A DNA stretch of 54,744 nt from an uncultured Pelagibacteraceae bacterium (lineage in GTDB: Bacteria; Pseudomonadota; Alphaproteobacteria; Pelagibacterales; Pelagibacteraceae), in NCBI GenBank assembly GCA_902594255.1, contig CACJLN010000007.1:1-54744 (forward strand), read 5' to 3'. This document shows positions 17,985-27,621 of this stretch, one piece after another. The first letter of the stretch is position 1, and each line of letters opens with the position of its first letter. Under the pieces are notes generated by a model. It did no database searches. It saw nothing but the letters and a program-made list of their open reading frames with translations, and was not told the DNA's origin. Made by a program: the position numbers and the translations under genes.

Positions 17985-20072
17985 ATGCCAAAAAAGAAAA
18001 AATCAAGAACTAAGAATAAAAAATCAGTTAAAAAGAAAAAAACAAAAATTAAAAAAAGAAAACCAGTAAAAAGTAAAAGATCTAAAACTAAAAAAAGTAA
18101 GTTAGTTAAAAAATCTTCAAATAAAATCCAAGAAAATCAAGAACTAATTATTAAAACTAAGCCTGACTGGGTAAAAAGTAGTTTAGCTAATAAATCACAG
18201 TATGCTAAAAAATATAAAGACTCTATTAAAAATAACAATGAATTTTGGAAAAAAGAAGGAAAAAGAATTACTTGGATAAAACCATATAAGAAAATTAAAG
18301 ATGTAAAATATAGCAGCAACGATGTTAGAATTAAGTGGTTTGAAGATGGTACGCTTAATGCTTCAGCAAATTGCATAGACAGACATTTAGCGGATAAAAA
18401 AGATAAAACAGCTATTATTTGGGTAGGAGATAATCCAAAAGATACTCAAAAAATTACTTATAAACAACTTCATCAAAAAGTTTCTAAAGCTGCAAATGGA
18501 CTTAAAAAATTAGGAATTAAAAAGGGAGATCGTGTAACAATTTATTTAACAATGATACCAGAGCTTGCAATTTTAATGCTGGCATGTGCAAGAATTGGTG
18601 CCGTTCATTCAATTATTTTTGGAGGTTTCTCTGCTGACTCGATTGCAGGACGAGTTAATGACTGTGAGTCTGAATATATAATTACAGCTGACGAGGGCGT
18701 GAGAGGAGGAAAGACAATTCCTCTAAAAGAAATTACAGATGAAGCCTTGTTAAGTTGTCCTAATGTTAGGAAGTGTATTGTAGTTAAAAGAACGGGTAAT
18801 TCAATAAATTGGAATAGTAGTAGAGATGTTTGGTATCACAGTTTAATTAAAGATGTTTCGAATTTTTGTGAACCTGAAGAAATGGGAGCGGAAGATCCTT
18901 TGTTTATTCTTTATACCTCTGGATCTACTGGTAAACCAAAAGGTGTTTTACATACAACCGGTGGGTATATGGTTTATGCTTCTATGACACATCAATATAT
19001 TTTTAATTATAAACCAAAAGATATTTACTGGTGTACTGCAGATATAGGTTGGGTTACTGGACATAGTTATATAATTTATGGTCCGTTAGCAAATGGTGCA
19101 ACAACTGTAATGTTTGAGGGTATTCCTACGTATCCTGATAGTTCCAGATGGTGGCAAATTGTTGATAAATATAAGGTAAATATTTTCTACACTGCTCCAA
19201 CAGCAATTAGGGCACTTATGAGAGAAGGAGATGAGCCAGTCAAAAAAACATCTAGAAAATCTTTAAAACTATTAGGAACTGTAGGTGAGCCAATTAACCC
19301 AGAGGCTTGGATGTGGTATTTCAATGTTGTCGGAAATTCAAAATCTCCGATTGTAGATACTTGGTGGCAAACTGAAACTGGTGGTATTATGATTGCACCT
19401 CAAACAGGAGCCATAAACTTGAAACCTGGTTCTGCAACAAAACCATTTTATGGTATCAAACCAATTTTAGTTGATAAAAATGGGAACGAAATTAAGGGAG
19501 CAGGAGAAGGAAGGCTCTGTATTGCTCAATCTTGGCCAGGTCAAATGAGAACTGTATATGGTGATCATCAAAGATTTATTGACACTTATTTTTCTCAATT
19601 TGACGGAAAATATTTTACAGGTGATGGATGTAGAAGAGATAAAGACGGGTACTATTGGATAACAGGTAGAGTAGATGATGTAATTATAGTTTCTGGTCAT
19701 AATTTAGGAACTGCTGAAATTGAGAGTGCTTTTGTTGCTCATCCAAAAGTTGCTGAAGCCGCCGTGGTTGGCTATCCACATGATATCAAAGGAAACGGTT
19801 TATATTGTTATGTAACTTTAAATGCTGGAGAGCAAGAAAATGGAGAGCTCGAAAGAGACTTAAAACTTTGGGTAAGAAAACAAATTGGACCTCTAGCTAC
19901 TCCAGATATTATTCATTTTTCACCTGGCTTACCTAAAACAAGATCAGGAAAAATCATGAGAAGAATTTTAAGAAAAATTGCCGCCAATGATCATGGCCAA
20001 CTTGGAGACACTACAACACTCGCCGATCCAAGTGTGGTTGACAGTTTAGTTGAGAATAGAAAAAATATTTAA
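17985..20072 (+). CDS. acs: Acetyl-CoA synthetase with lysine-rich N-terminal tail
   Basis: 695 residues. It activates acetate to acetyl-CoA via acetyl-AMP. The adenylating domain has [18 protein letters not shown] (P-loop, about 309-326), [23 protein letters not shown] and the A10 lysine in [16 protein letters not shown], the site regulated by acetylation in studied enzymes. Acs proteins usually have about 650 residues. The excess is a tail of about 45 residues in which 26 of the first 43 are Lys or Arg, before the normal start region. The ATG at 17985 is preferred over a TTG at 17979. Its neighbours are the DUF4212/ActP-type symporter genes, giving an acetate uptake and activation block. 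Confidence 0.97.
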   Translation: MPKKKKSRTKNKKSVKKKKTKIKKRKPVKSKRSKTKKSKLVKKSSNKIQENQELIIKTKPDWVKSSLANKSQYAKKYKDSIKNNNEFWKKEGKRITWIKPYKKIKDVKYSSNDVRIKWFEDGTLNASANCIDRHLADKKDKTAIIWVGDNPKDTQKITYKQLHQKVSKAANGLKKLGIKKGDRVTIYLTMIPELAILMLACARIGAVHSIIFGGFSADSIAGRVNDCESEYIITADEGVRGGKTIPLKEITDEALLSCPNVRKCIVVKRTGNSINWNSSRDVWYHSLIKDVSNFCEPEEMGAEDPLFILYTSGSTGKPKGVLHTTGGYMVYASMTHQYIFNYKPKDIYWCTADIGWVTGHSYIIYGPLANGATTVMFEGIPTYPDSSRWWQIVDKYKVNIFYTAPTAIRALMREGDEPVKKTSRKSLKLLGTVGEPINPEAWMWYFNVVGNSKSPIVDTWWQTETGGIMIAPQTGAINLKPGSATKPFYGIKPILVDKNGNEIKGAGEGRLCIAQSWPGQMRTVYGDHQRFIDTYFSQFDGKYFTGDGCRRDKDGYYWITGRVDDVIIVSGHNLGTAEIESAFVAHPKVAEAAVVGYPHDIKGNGLYCYVTLNAGEQENGELERDLKLWVRKQIGPLATPDIIHFSPGLPKTRSGKIMRRILRKIAANDHGQLGDTTTLADPSVVDSLVENRKNI

Positions 20073-20692
20073 AATTTAATTCTCTCATCAAATTCTTTTT
20101 TTACGACATTCCATTTTAGAATTACTGAATTTAAAACAATCTTTCTGTCTAAATTTTTTAGTTCTTCTGCTATTGGAGCCCACTTATATAACGATAAGGC
20201 ACTTGGATTAAAAGGTAGATCGTTGTGATATGTATCCCAATTTATACCTTTCATTCTTTCAACAAAATTCTTTTTAGCATCCTCTATAATGTCATGGGGC
20301 ATTTTATTTGAAGTTTCATCATCTAAAATTTTAAAAAAAATTTCCTCTGCGTTTTTCATCTCTTGATAGTTAAAATCTGCTTTTAATTTTGAAAAAGTGA
20401 AAAAGGTTAGATCTTGAAGAGCGACAGAATAGATATTCCATTTAGCTAAGTTAACCGATCCCATAAACTCATCATTTTCAAAATGCAGAACGTATCTTGT
20501 ACCCATTCTTGTTTTTAAATATCCATAAAGAGTTACTTGAGTTACCCAGGCAGACTTTGTCTGTATAAAATTCTCAAGCTCGTCTAAATTGCTAATTTTT
20601 TTCTTTGGTATGAAGGCTTTAAAAAGTGCAAATAAATAGATTTTGAAATCATTCCAAGAGAGATCTCTCCACGTGAGTTTATATTTTCCCAT
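20069..20692 (-). CDS. Conserved-looking protein of unknown function
   Basis: 207 residues, soluble, with no signal peptide or recognised motif. Aromatic-rich segments such as [19 protein letters not shown] and a C-terminal [14 protein letters not shown] suggest a compact alpha/beta protein. It is convergent with acs (4-nt overlap of the ends) and divergent from the DUF4212/symporter pair, so it lies inside the acetate block. That placement is suggestive only. Codon use resembles its neighbours. Confidence 0.75.
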   Translation of the reverse strand: MGKYKLTWRDLSWNDFKIYLFALFKAFIPKKKISNLDELENFIQTKSAWVTQVTLYGYLKTRMGTRYVLHFENDEFMGSVNLAKWNIYSVALQDLTFFTFSKLKADFNYQEMKNAEEIFFKILDDETSNKMPHDIIEDAKKNFVERMKGINWDTYHNDLPFNPSALSLYKWAPIAEELKNLDRKIVLNSVILKWNVVKKEFDERIKF

Positions 20693-20766
20693 AAAATCAG
20701 TATTTTCTTGATTTATAACCTAAAAATCCCCTTAATATGAGCAATTTTAACACTTTAAATCTTCTT

Positions 20767-20815
20767 TATAATCGTTATGGTTTTCATCAGTTATAACTAA
20801 AAAGGGAGAAGTATA
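20767..20815 (+). promoter_or_regulatory. Putative -10 box and strong ribosome binding site of the symporter operon
   Basis: A perfect TATAAT lies at 20767-20772 without a clear -35 at 17 nt. A purine run AAAGGGAGAA at 20801-20810 ends 5 nt before the ATG and is the best Shine-Dalgarno match I saw in the window, where most genes have none. It agrees with high expression of the transporter. Confidence 0.45.
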
Positions 20816-21076
20816 ATGTCAAAACAAGAACAACACTGGGAAAAAACCAGAGGTTTGCTATTTATGACTTTAGCGATCTGGTTTGTATTCTCAATTGGCA
20901 TCTTCTTATTTGGAGCTGAAATGAACGAAGTAGGGGGGCCATTTGGTTATCCTCTAACTTATTGGTTCACTTGTCAGGGTTCTCTTGGAATTTTCGTAAT
21001 TCTAATTTTCTGGTTTGCGAATAGACAAGAAAAAATTGATGAGGAGTTCGGCTTTTCAGAAAGAGGAGATGACTAA
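20816..21076 (+). CDS. DUF4212 small subunit of sodium/solute symporter
   Basis: 86 residues with two membrane helices (LLFMTLAIWFVFSIGIFLFG and GSLGIFVILIFWFANRQ) and the family's FGYPLTYWF(T)CQGS centre. DUF4212 proteins (TIGR03647) always accompany an ActP-like symporter and are thought to be its small subunit. Its TAA overlaps the next ATG by 1 nt, so subunits are made in tandem. Confidence 0.94.
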   Translation: MSKQEQHWEKTRGLLFMTLAIWFVFSIGIFLFGAEMNEVGGPFGYPLTYWFTCQGSLGIFVILIFWFANRQEKIDEEFGFSERGDD

Positions 21077-22878
21077 TGATTAAAGGTAATTTTATAGACA
21101 ATTTACCTAAAGTTTATGGAATCTATACAGGTGGTTTTTTAGCTTTCATAATCATTATGTCGATTGCAGAGCAGATGGGTATGACTGCGAAAACAATTGG
21201 AATTTGTTTCGTTGCTTTCACAGTAGCCATCTATGCTATTATTGGTTATCTATCACGAACAGCTCAAGCAGATGCTTACTATGTAGCTGGAAGACAAGTA
21301 CCAACCGTATTCAATGGAATGGCGACAGCAGCAGACTGGATGTCTGGTGCATCATTCGTTGCGATGGCAGGTGGTATTTACTTCAAAGGCTATGGTTATA
21401 TGGCGCTTCTTGTAGGTTGGACTGGTGGATATGTATTAGTCGCATCATTATTAGCGCCATACCTAAGAAAATTTGGTTGTTACACGGTTCCAGATTTTAT
21501 TGGTACAAGATACGGTGGTAATTTAAGTAGATTTATGGCAGTGGTGGTTTTAACTGTTGCTTCATTTACTTATGTGACTGCACAAATCAACGCTACAGGT
21601 ACAATTGCATCTGTTGCCCTTGATATTCCATTTCAATACGCTGTATATGTTGGATTGATAAGTATCTTATTATGTTCAATGTTAGGTGGTATGAGAGGAG
21701 TAACTTGGACACAGGTTGCACAATATATTGTCCTAATTATAGCTTACTTACTTCCAGTATTCTGGATCAGTAACAAAATGGGTGCAGGTTTCTTTCCTCA
21801 CTTTATGTTAGCTGATGAAGTGGCTAGAATTGGTGAATTAGAACAACAGTATGGTTTTGTAAAAAACGCAGCTGCAGATCTAAAAACTGTACCAAAAGGA
21901 TTAGCTGGAATAACTAAAGCCCACTCAGCAGTTAACGCTACACCTTGGGCATTTATTTCATTAGCATTAGCGATGATGATGGGAACAGCATCATTACCTC
22001 ACGTGATGATGAGATATTTCACTACTCCAAGTGTAAAAGCAGCAAGAAAATCAGTAGGTTGGTCGTTATTTTTTATCTTCCTACTTTATTCTTCTGCACC
22101 AATGTTAGCGACACTATCTAAATTGTCATTGATTGATCCATCATTACCAACTGGTATTATTGGTAAATCAATTGCAGAAGTTCAAGCGATAGATTGGTAT
22201 CAAAACTGGAACCAAGCAAACTTAATGTTTGTAAGCGACTTTAACGGAAATGGAACTCTTGAATTAAACGAGTTTTTCATGGGTGGTAAAGCCGTTGTGT
22301 TAGCTACTCCAGAGATTGCTGGATTACCATATGTAATCTCAGGTCTGGTTGCTGCTGGAGGTATGGCTGCTGCCATGTCCACAGCCGATGGTTTGATTTT
22401 AGCAATTGCAAACGCAATCTCACACGATGTTTACTATAAGATCATCGATCCAAAAGCTGAGACTGCGAAGAGACTAGTTGTTGCAAGGGTATTACTTGTA
22501 GTAATTGGTTTTGCAGGAGCAACAATCGCAGCTCTTGAAATCCAAGGTATCTTAGGTTCAGTAATCTGGGCTTTTGACTTTGCGATGTCAGGTTTATTCT
22601 TCCCACTTGTACTTGGTGTATGGTGGAAGAGAGCTAACAAAGAAGGTGCTATAGCTGGTATGTTCTTAGGATTAGTTTCTGGTGCTGCTTACCTAATTTG
22701 GGTAAGATCAGGCGGAAGTGGATTCTTAGGTATTACACAGTTAACGTTTGGTATCTTCGGTTCTGCAGTAAGTTTAGTAGCTATGGTTGTAGTGAGTTTA
22801 ATGACTCAAGCACCAAGTGCTGCTACACAAAAAATGGTTGATAACGTCAGAGTACCTGCAGGTAAATCTGTTATCTAA
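21076..22878 (+). CDS. ActP-like sodium:solute symporter (VC_2705 family), large subunit
   Basis: 600 residues with about 13 membrane helices of the SSS family. Motifs include YYVAGRQVPTVFNGMATAAD, WMSGASFVAMAGG, SLPHVMMRYFTTP and LPYVISGLVAAGGMAAAMST. The family carries acetate or other short carboxylates with sodium. A 12-residue loop at 388-399 (DFNGNGTLELNE) has the exact EF-hand spacing and may bind calcium. It pairs with the DUF4212 subunit and sits next to acs, so acetate is the most likely substrate (inference). A strong terminator follows. Confidence 0.94.
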   Translation: MIKGNFIDNLPKVYGIYTGGFLAFIIIMSIAEQMGMTAKTIGICFVAFTVAIYAIIGYLSRTAQADAYYVAGRQVPTVFNGMATAADWMSGASFVAMAGGIYFKGYGYMALLVGWTGGYVLVASLLAPYLRKFGCYTVPDFIGTRYGGNLSRFMAVVVLTVASFTYVTAQINATGTIASVALDIPFQYAVYVGLISILLCSMLGGMRGVTWTQVAQYIVLIIAYLLPVFWISNKMGAGFFPHFMLADEVARIGELEQQYGFVKNAAADLKTVPKGLAGITKAHSAVNATPWAFISLALAMMMGTASLPHVMMRYFTTPSVKAARKSVGWSLFFIFLLYSSAPMLATLSKLSLIDPSLPTGIIGKSIAEVQAIDWYQNWNQANLMFVSDFNGNGTLELNEFFMGGKAVVLATPEIAGLPYVISGLVAAGGMAAAMSTADGLILAIANAISHDVYYKIIDPKAETAKRLVVARVLLVVIGFAGATIAALEIQGILGSVIWAFDFAMSGLFFPLVLGVWWKRANKEGAIAGMFLGLVSGAAYLIWVRSGGSGFLGITQLTFGIFGSAVSLVAMVVVSLMTQAPSAATQKMVDNVRVPAGKSVI

Positions 22879-22892
22879 CTAATAAAATATTT

Positions 22893-22922
22893 AAAGGGGC
22901 GATTAATTTCGCCCCTTTTAAT
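22893..22922 (+). terminator. Rho-independent terminator after the symporter operon
   Basis: A perfect 10-bp stem, AAAGGGGCGA at 22893-22902 pairing with 22909-22918, encloses a 6-nt loop. It is followed by a short T-rich tail. Its GC-rich core stands out in this AT-rich sequence and it lies 14 nt after the symporter stop. Confidence 0.88.
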
Positions 22923-22947
22923 TTACTTTTGTCATTACAAATTTTAG

Positions 22948-23292
22948 ATGTCTGCAAACTTTCATCCTTTAGTTTACATAATTGATTACATTCTTGGTGT
23001 TATTATGTGGACATTGATTGGAAGAGTCGCGATGAATATTTTTCAAAGGGAGGATTCTCAATTTTTTTTTATGAAAGTTTTTGTTAAATTTACTAATCCA
23101 TTACTAAGACTTTTTAAACCATTAACCCCTGTCTTTATTATTCAACCGCTAGTACCATTGTATGTCGCATGGTTTTTCTTTATGATAAGATTTTACCTAA
23201 TGCCCTGGGTTTTAGGATATTCTGTTATGGGTATGTTGTCTTTCCCTCTGGAAAGTGAAATTTCTAGACAAATTTACCAATTTTTTAATTAA
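22948..23292 (+). CDS. YggT-like small membrane protein
   Basis: 114 residues with two hydrophobic hairpins. The central segment KFTNPLLRLFKPLTPVFI resembles the YggT signature, and an LVPLYVAWFFFMIRFYL helix follows. Membrane topology and length fit a diverged YggT relative; function unknown. It lies between the symporter terminator and rpe on the same strand. Confidence 0.65.
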   Translation: MSANFHPLVYIIDYILGVIMWTLIGRVAMNIFQREDSQFFFMKVFVKFTNPLLRLFKPLTPVFIIQPLVPLYVAWFFFMIRFYLMPWVLGYSVMGMLSFPLESEISRQIYQFFN

Positions 23293-23330
23293 ATAATTTT
23301 AAAAAATTGATACTAATTAAACTGGTATCA

Positions 23331-23990
23331 ATGAAAAAAATACAAATCTCACCGTCAATTTTATCAGCTGATTTTAGTCAATTAGCAAATGAAATAAAAA
23401 GATTAGAGGATGGAGGTGCTGATATGATACACGTTGATGTTATGGATGGTCATTTTGTTCCTAATTTAACAATAGGTCCACCTGTAATCAAATCATTGAA
23501 GAAACATTCATCAATTCTATTTGATGTACATTTAATGATCTCACCAGTACATAAATATATAAAAGCTTATGCTGATGCAGGAGCAGATATAATTACAATT
23601 CATCCTGAAGCAACTAATGATATTAATTCATCAATCTCACTAATAAAAGAATTAAATAAAAAAGTTGGAGTTTCCCTAAACCCTGAAACTAAAGTAGATA
23701 TTATAATTGAACATCTAGATAAAATTGATTTAGTTCTAATAATGAGTGTAAATCCAGGTTTTGGAGGTCAAAAATTTATGCCAGAAGTTTTATCTAAAGT
23801 TGAAGAACTTAAAAAACTAAGAGCAGCAAAAAATTTAGATTTTGATATTGAAATAGATGGCGGAATAAATTTTGAGAACTCAAAAATGGCAATCCGAGCA
23901 GGAGCAAATATTCTAGTTTCGGGCACTACAATTTTTAAAAGTAATAATGGAGATATTAAGAAAAATATTGAATTATTAAAATCAAAATAG
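23331..23990 (+). CDS. rpe: Ribulose-phosphate 3-epimerase
   Basis: 219 residues, the standard TIM-barrel length. It interconverts ribulose-5-P and xylulose-5-P. Motifs are ISPSILSADFSQL, MIHVDVMDGHFVPNLTIG (metal His and Asp), ILFDVHLMI, LIMSVNPGFGGQKF and DIEIDGGINFEN. The ATG at 23331 starts at the family's usual N-terminus; a TTG at 23307 would add eight odd residues. It is 4 nt upstream of the heparinase-like gene. Confidence 0.97.
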   Translation: MKKIQISPSILSADFSQLANEIKRLEDGGADMIHVDVMDGHFVPNLTIGPPVIKSLKKHSSILFDVHLMISPVHKYIKAYADAGADIITIHPEATNDINSSISLIKELNKKVGVSLNPETKVDIIIEHLDKIDLVLIMSVNPGFGGQKFMPEVLSKVEELKKLRAAKNLDFDIEIDGGINFENSKMAIRAGANILVSGTTIFKSNNGDIKKNIELLKSK

Positions 23991-23994
23991 ATTC

Positions 23995-25602
23995 ATGATT
24001 TATATAAATCGATTTTTTTTTGGTTTTTATAATCAATTAAGAAAATTTTACTTAAATAGTAAAATTTATGACAAAAAAATTTCAAAATTTGATACCAAAG
24101 ATTTAGTTTATAAACCTAGTCCACATTTAATTTCATCAATTATTAAATACGATAAACAAAAATTCAAAATCGAGGATTTCTCATTAAAAGAAATTTGGAA
24201 TAATGATAATATTAGTGATAAAGAATTTAAAAACTTAAATAATTTTTATTGGTTTTTTAGATTGGATCTAAAGTCCTCAAAACAAGAAGTGCAATCAGTT
24301 ATCTCAAATTGGATTAAGAGAAATTATAGCTACAATGATAAATGTTGGAGCTATGATCTTATAGCGAAAAGAATTATTTCTTGGCTCTCAAATCATAATT
24401 TGTCTTATGACGGAAGTGATCAAGATTATAAAAGCGATTTCAACAAGATAATTCTTAAACAAACAAACCATCTTATGAATGAGGTGAGCAAATCAAATGC
24501 ACTAGATGATAAATTGATTTGTTGTGCCTCAATTATTTTAGTCGGTCTTTGTTATCAGGAGGAAAAAAAATATCTCTCTTTTGGAATATCTCTTCTAAAA
24601 AAGATAACAAAATTATCTTTAGAAAATTCGGGATTTCCAAAATCTAGAAATATAAAGCAATTAATTTTTTACTTAAAATATTTTATTTTAATTAGAGAAT
24701 GGTTCAAGGAGTCACAAAATAGTGTGCCAGAGCATGTTGATGAAACGATTTATCACCTTGGCCAAGGGTATGCTTTTATTTGGCAAAATACAGGTTCTGA
24801 TTTTTTGTTTAACGGTAATAATTTATCAAATAACAATGATTTCGATAATTATTTAAAAAAATTAGGTTATAAATTTAAAAATGATGATCAAGAATTTGGG
24901 GGATATACAATTTTAAAGAATAAAAAAACTTGTTTAATAATTGATTCTGGATCCTCCCCCGAATATGAATTTTCAAAAGATTATCAGTCTGGAGCTTTAT
25001 CGTTTGAAATAGTTTCTAATGGAAAAAAATTAATTAGTAATTGTGGCTACTATAAGAAGAGTATCAACCTTAATAGGTTATCAAAATCTTCAGCTGCCCA
25101 AAGTACATTAATAATTGATGATAGTTCCTCATGTAAATTTATAAAAATTAACAAATCATTGATGTTAAAAAAAAGTATTAAGATTTTAAAAAAAAAAATC
25201 GTTTTTGAAAAGGATTATTGGAAAGTTAATTTTTCACATGATGGATACTTAAAAAATTATAATTCTATTCATGAAAGGCAAATTGAATTTTATCCAAATA
25301 AGATGACCTTTATTGGGATAGATAAGATAATTAAAAAAAAAATAAATCACAATTATAAATTTGATATTAGATTTCATATAGAACCAAATATTAAATTAAT
25401 GAAAACTCAAGATAATAAAACAATATTAATCGAATTAGAAGATGAGGGATGGAAGTTTACATGTGATAATTATGATATAAATATAGATAATGGCTTATAT
25501 TTTGGTAATAAAAATTTATATAGTGAAAATCAAAATATTTTTATCTCGGGAATTTCTAATAATTTAATAGATAATATAAAATGGGAAATTAAACAAATAT
25601 AA
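23995..25602 (+). CDS. Heparinase II/III-family protein
   Basis: 535 residues. The N-terminal half is an alpha/alpha toroid (helices around IISWLSNHNLSY and ILVGLCYQEEKK). The C-terminal half is a beta-rich heparinase II/III domain containing SGALSFEIVSNGKKLI, NCGYYKK and SSAAQSTLIIDD. The family includes polysaccharide lyases. Many alphaproteobacteria carry such a gene just before purH, as here, where the role is not established. No signal peptide is obvious, so an intracellular polymer or a non-catalytic role is possible. Its TAA overlaps the purH ATG. Confidence 0.85.
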   Translation: MIYINRFFFGFYNQLRKFYLNSKIYDKKISKFDTKDLVYKPSPHLISSIIKYDKQKFKIEDFSLKEIWNNDNISDKEFKNLNNFYWFFRLDLKSSKQEVQSVISNWIKRNYSYNDKCWSYDLIAKRIISWLSNHNLSYDGSDQDYKSDFNKIILKQTNHLMNEVSKSNALDDKLICCASIILVGLCYQEEKKYLSFGISLLKKITKLSLENSGFPKSRNIKQLIFYLKYFILIREWFKESQNSVPEHVDETIYHLGQGYAFIWQNTGSDFLFNGNNLSNNNDFDNYLKKLGYKFKNDDQEFGGYTILKNKKTCLIIDSGSSPEYEFSKDYQSGALSFEIVSNGKKLISNCGYYKKSINLNRLSKSSAAQSTLIIDDSSSCKFIKINKSLMLKKSIKILKKKIVFEKDYWKVNFSHDGYLKNYNSIHERQIEFYPNKMTFIGIDKIIKKKINHNYKFDIRFHIEPNIKLMKTQDNKTILIELEDEGWKFTCDNYDINIDNGLYFGNKNLYSENQNIFISGISNNLIDNIKWEIKQI

Positions 25603-27137
25603 TGAGAAGAATAAAATCTGCTTTAATTTCTGTATCAGACAAATCAAATTTAGAACCTTTGCTAAAAATTTTAAAAAAAAATAAAATTAAATTAATTAGT
25701 TCAGGAGGTACATACAAAATAATAAAAAAACTTAAATATAAATGTTTAGAAGTCTCAGATTTCACAGGCGCAAAAGAAATTCTAAGTGGAAGAGTTAAAA
25801 CCTTACACCCAAAAATATATGCTGGAGTCTTAAATAAAAGAAAAAATAAAACCCATTTGAAAGAGATGAAGTCAGAAAATTTTGAAAATATTGACCTTGT
25901 GATTGTAAATTTTTACCAATTTGAAAAAGCTCTAGCAAAAACAAAAAATGTCAATAAAATTGTTGAGTATATTGATATAGGTGGCCCAACTTTAGTCCGA
26001 GCGGCAGCAAAAAATTATAACGATGTTACTGTTATTTCCTCAACTGAGCAATACTCAGAACTGATGCATGAATTAACGATCAACAAAGGATATACCTCTC
26101 TTAAGTTTAGAGAAAAAATGTCTAGATTAGCTTTTTCTGAAACAGCTTTTTATGACTCTGTCATATCAAACTATTTTAATGAAATTACTAATACGCAATT
26201 TCCTAAAAAAAAAATCATACATGCAAATCTTATTGAAAAATTAAGATATGGCGAAAACGCTCATCAGCAGAGCGCTATTTATTCTCAAAAGGATAACCTT
26301 GGCTTAATAAAATTACACGGAAAAACATTAAGTTATAATAATTATAATGATGTCACTTCAGCGCTATCAATTACTAAAAGCTTTCCTAAAAATGTAGGTA
26401 CTGTAATAATTAAACATGCAAATCCTTGTGGTGTATCCATTCTAAAAGATAAATTAAGAAGTTATAAATCTGCATTAGCATGTGATCCTTTAAGTGCTTT
26501 TGGTGGGGTTGTTTCATGTAATTTTAAAGTTTCTAAATCTTTAGCACTGGAATTAAATAAAATTTTTTTTGAAGTGATAATTGGCAATGGATTTGAAAAA
26601 AGTGCAATTAAAATTCTTAAAACAAAAAAAAATCTTAGACTAATTGATGCATCTAAATTTTCTCTAAATAAGAACCTTAAATTTAATTCAATTAATTCTT
26701 CAATTCTCATTCAATCAGAAGATAATAAAATTTTTCAAAAGAAAAATTTTAGAGTAGTCTCAAAAAAGAAACCAAGTAAATTACAATTTGAAAATTTAAT
26801 GTTTGCATTTAACATCTGTAGATTTGTAAAATCTAATGCAATCGTACTAGCTAGTAATAAATCAACTGTAGGTATTGGATCTGGTCAACCTAGTAGAGTT
26901 GATAGCTGTCAAATAGCAATAGATAAAATGAGCAAATTTATTAATACAGACGATGAAATTGTTGCAGCATCAGATGCCTTTTTTCCATTTATCGATGGTA
27001 TTGAGAAACTTGTTCAATCCGGTGTTTCAGCTGTAATTCAGCCTGCAGGCTCAATAAGAGATAAGGAAATTATCAAATTTGCTAATTCAACGGATACTAT
27101 TTTGATTTTTTCCAAAACTAGACACTTTAGACACTAA
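25602..27137 (+). CDS. purH: Bifunctional AICAR formyltransferase/IMP cyclohydrolase PurH
   Basis: 511 residues, the usual size. It catalyses the last two steps of IMP synthesis using 10-formyl-THF. The N-terminal MGS-like cyclohydrolase domain shows ALISVSDKS, ISSGGTYK, SGRVKTLHPKIYAG and DIGGPTLVRAAAKN. The C-terminal transferase domain shows LRYGENAHQQ, VIIKHANPCGV, DPLSAFGGVVS and the terminal TRHFRH. Its last 11 nt overlap the convergent phhB gene. Confidence 0.98.
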   Translation: MRRIKSALISVSDKSNLEPLLKILKKNKIKLISSGGTYKIIKKLKYKCLEVSDFTGAKEILSGRVKTLHPKIYAGVLNKRKNKTHLKEMKSENFENIDLVIVNFYQFEKALAKTKNVNKIVEYIDIGGPTLVRAAAKNYNDVTVISSTEQYSELMHELTINKGYTSLKFREKMSRLAFSETAFYDSVISNYFNEITNTQFPKKKIIHANLIEKLRYGENAHQQSAIYSQKDNLGLIKLHGKTLSYNNYNDVTSALSITKSFPKNVGTVIIKHANPCGVSILKDKLRSYKSALACDPLSAFGGVVSCNFKVSKSLALELNKIFFEVIIGNGFEKSAIKILKTKKNLRLIDASKFSLNKNLKFNSINSSILIQSEDNKIFQKKNFRVVSKKKPSKLQFENLMFAFNICRFVKSNAIVLASNKSTVGIGSGQPSRVDSCQIAIDKMSKFINTDDEIVAASDAFFPFIDGIEKLVQSGVSAVIQPAGSIRDKEIIKFANSTDTILIFSKTRHFRH

Positions 27138-27471
27138 TTCCTTTATCAATTTTAGCAGCTAATATAAAATCATTTTCAGATAGACCCTCAATCGCGTGAG
27201 TCGTTATACTAATTTTAGCATAACCCCATCCAAAGAGAATTTCTGGATGATGTCCTTCCTTTTCTGATATTTTTCCAACTTGGTTTACAAAATTTTGACT
27301 TTCTAAAAAATTTTTAAAGGAAAATTTTTTTTCTAAAAAGTAGATATTTTTTTGACCCTTTACAACCTCCCAACCATCAACCTTTTTTTGATATTTATGT
27401 ATTTCTGAGATATCAAACGGCACTACTCCTCCCTCACATGGAACACATTTTTTATTTGTTAAATCATTCAT
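27127..27471 (-). CDS. phhB: 4a-hydroxytetrahydrobiopterin dehydratase (PCD/DCoH)
   Basis: 114 residues. Family marks are the N-terminal NKKCVPCEGGV, the catalytic EKEGHHPEI with the His-His pair, and ISITTHAIEGLSENDFILAAKID. It dehydrates pterin carbinolamine for pterin recycling. A phenylalanine hydroxylase partner is not in the window, so another pterin or molybdopterin-linked role is possible. Its ATG lies just 7 nt after the CCA end of the tRNA-Gly on the same strand. Confidence 0.95.
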   Translation of the reverse strand: MNDLTNKKCVPCEGGVVPFDISEIHKYQKKVDGWEVVKGQKNIYFLEKKFSFKNFLESQNFVNQVGKISEKEGHHPEILFGWGYAKISITTHAIEGLSENDFILAAKIDKGISV

Positions 27472-27478
27472 AAATACT

Positions 27479-27553
27479 TGGAGCGGGCAAAGGGGGTCGA
27501 ACCCTCGACCTTCTCGTTGGCAACGAGACGCTCTACCACTGAGCTATGCCCGC
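27479..27553 (-). tRNA. tRNA-Gly (anticodon GCC)
   Basis: 75 nt on the minus strand with the CCA end encoded. It folds as a perfect cloverleaf: acceptor GCGGGCA/TGCCCGC, D-arm GCTC/GAGC, anticodon stem TCTCG/CGAGA around TTGCCAA, and T-arm GAGGG with loop TTCGACC. The anticodon GCC reads glycine GGC/GGU. It has its own promoter and runs into phhB. Confidence 0.98.
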
Positions 27554-27562
27554 ATTGAAGTT

Positions 27563-27591
27563 ATTATAATAAGTCATTTTTTTTAATTCAA
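27563..27591 (-). promoter_or_regulatory. Sigma70-type promoter of tRNA-Gly
   Basis: On the minus strand, TTGAAT (27591-27586) is followed after exactly 17 nt by TATAAT (27568-27563). The predicted start near 27556 is about 3 nt before the mature tRNA 5' end. It is the best promoter match I found in the window. Confidence 0.75.
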
Positions 27592-27621
27592 GTAGTATTA
27601 AATGTGATATATTAATCGTAT

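Noticed and set aside
17979..18131. Lysine-rich acs tail considered as a frameshift artefact
   Set aside because: The frame is continuous with acs, the ATG is well placed after the EVE stop, and codon use is like the rest.
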